Origin: Clostridiales bacterium
GTDB lineage: Bacteria; Bacillota; Clostridia; Oscillospirales; Oscillospiraceae
Reading direction: 5' to 3'
Assembly (NCBI GenBank): GCA_009774055.1
Contig: VSNB01000203.1
Location: 1 to 5,745, forward strand
Length of the DNA stretch: 5,745 nt
A program made the translations under genes and the position numbers. Under the pieces are notes generated by a model that saw only the letters and a program-made list of their open reading frames with translations, did not search any database and had not been told where the DNA came from. Numbering within the stretch: position 1 is the first letter of the stretch; each line of letters begins with the position of its first letter. Of this stretch, positions 4,874 to 5,745 are shown piece by piece.

Positions 4874-5745
4874 ATGCCGGATATGAAATTACCAAGCTAT
4901 TTTTACGGCGATGAGGCGATGCAGTTTACCTACTTCCGCATCCCCTGCCAGCTTATCACCCACCCCCGCTTTAAGCACCTTTCCACGGACTCCAAGCTGC
5001 TCTATGGGATGCTGCTTGACCGCATGAGTCTGTCCATCAAAAACGAATGGTACGATGATACCGGGCGCGTCTACATTTACTACACTGTAGACGAGGTATG
5101 TAGCAATCTGAACTGCGGACGGGACAAGGCCATGAGGCTGCTGGCCGAGCTGGACACCGGCAAGGGCGTCGGCCTGATCGAGCGGAAGAAGCAGGGCCAA
5201 GGCAAGCCCACCCGGATATATGTCAAGCGTTTCACCACACAGGAGATACCTCCCCAGCCTGAGAAGAAGCCGGAGCCTCCCGCGCCACCTCCTGGCGTCG
5301 AGTTTGCCGACGTGCAGAAGTCGGATTTTCCGACCTCAAGACGCCGCAAAAATCCACCTCAAGAAGTCGAGGAAACCGACCCTAATCAAACTAAAAGAAA
5401 TCAACTTGATTTTATCCAGCCTGATCCATCCATCTATCCCCCAGCCCCCAGCGGGCGGCAAATGGGGATTGATCGATGCGAGGTGAGAGAGGAAGTCAAA
5501 GAAAATATCGAATATGAGCATTTACGGCAGGAGCTTCCCTACGACGATGTGGAGAGCCTTTTGGAGCTGATTGTGGACGTGTTGAGCAGCACGGCCTCCA
5601 CCATACGGATTGGCGGTGAAGTCTTACCTGTGGATGCTGTCAGGCGGCGCTTTCGCCAGCTTGACAGCGAACATATCAAGTACATCATCGACTCCATGAG
5701 CCAGACAACCACAAAAATCAATAACATCCGGGCCTATCTGCTGAC
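4874..5745 (+). CDS. Replication initiator protein A (RepA N-terminal family), 3' end beyond the window
   Basis: The first 290 codons of a replication initiator of the type found in Firmicutes plasmids and integrative conjugative elements (Tn1549-like and relatives), where it starts replication of the excised circular form. Residues 12-120 are the RepA_N winged-helix domain: YFRIPCQLITHPRF, then LSTDSKLLYGMLLDRMSLS, a VYIYYTVDEVCSNLNCGRDKA recognition-helix region, and a basic GKPTRIYVKRF end. A Pro-rich, polar linker with Lys/Arg clusters runs over about 122-200. A second domain begins near 205 (REEVKENIEYEHL) and contains STASTIRIGGEVLPVDAVRRRF and KINNIRAYLL, typical of the C-terminal part of these proteins. 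The frame is open to the last base with no frameshift, so the gene is truncated only by the window. GC content is about 57% over 4921-4980, lower than the chromosomal genes. In related elements a DnaC-like ATPase, partition and conjugation genes follow. Confidence 0.9.
   Translation, partial: MPDMKLPSYFYGDEAMQFTYFRIPCQLITHPRFKHLSTDSKLLYGMLLDRMSLSIKNEWYDDTGRVYIYYTVDEVCSNLNCGRDKAMRLLAELDTGKGVGLIERKKQGQGKPTRIYVKRFTTQEIPPQPEKKPEPPAPPPGVEFADVQKSDFPTSRRRKNPPQEVEETDPNQTKRNQLDFIQPDPSIYPPAPSGRQMGIDRCEVREEVKENIEYEHLRQELPYDDVESLLELIVDVLSSTASTIRIGGEVLPVDAVRRRFRQLDSEHIKYIIDSMSQTTTKINNIRAYLL

Noticed and set aside
4889..5727. Several minus-strand and out-of-phase frames over repA
   Set aside because: The plus frame from 4874 reads continuously as a replication initiator to the window end, preceded by AAGGAGG; the others are shadows.

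Overview
The window looks like a GC-rich, spore-forming gut Clostridia chromosome (Oscillospiraceae or a close relative is my best guess) that meets the start of a mobile element near its right end. The reasons are Firmicutes-type Shine-Dalgarno sites, a Firmicutes-style MnmG, a membrane-anchored LytM/M23 protein that most resembles the sporulation protein SpoIIQ, and a replication initiator of the kind carried by Clostridia conjugative elements and plasmids. No species-level marker is present.

Layout. Positions 1-238 hold no gene, but contain a 19-bp palindrome and an inverted-repeat pair whose right arm runs over the mnmG stop codon. mnmG (minus, 239-2104) encodes the tRNA wobble-uridine modification flavoprotein. 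The next 370 bp (2105-2473) carry no credible gene and are packed with perfect or near-perfect inverted repeats, including a predicted three-way-junction structure. A membrane-anchored YkuE/YaeI-like metallophosphoesterase follows (minus, 2474-3331) with a clear sigma-A promoter at 3366-3394. Divergent from it is the SpoIIQ-like gene (plus, 3535-4314), preceded by a possible sigma-F/sigma-G-type promoter and two leader hairpins. It ends at a long hairpin that probably terminates both converging transcripts.

From about 4320 to 4860 the DNA changes character. An AT-rich orphan ORF (minus, 4392-4763) sits between two near-identical 13-bp direct repeats. It is followed by a perfect 14-bp-stem terminator hairpin placed only 24 nt before the start codon of a repA-type replication initiator (plus, 4874 to beyond the window end). 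I read this as chromosome up to about 4320, a small foreign AT-rich patch, and then the leading gene of an integrated conjugative or plasmid-like element.

The three chromosomal genes do not form one pathway: tRNA modification, a phosphoesterase, and engulfment or mother cell-forespore communication. The parts most worth a second look are the mobile-element junction with its orphan ORF, the hairpin before repA that could act as an attenuator, the compound palindromic spacer, and the partly degenerate active site of the SpoIIQ-like protein. I do not see proof of a wholly new system in this window.
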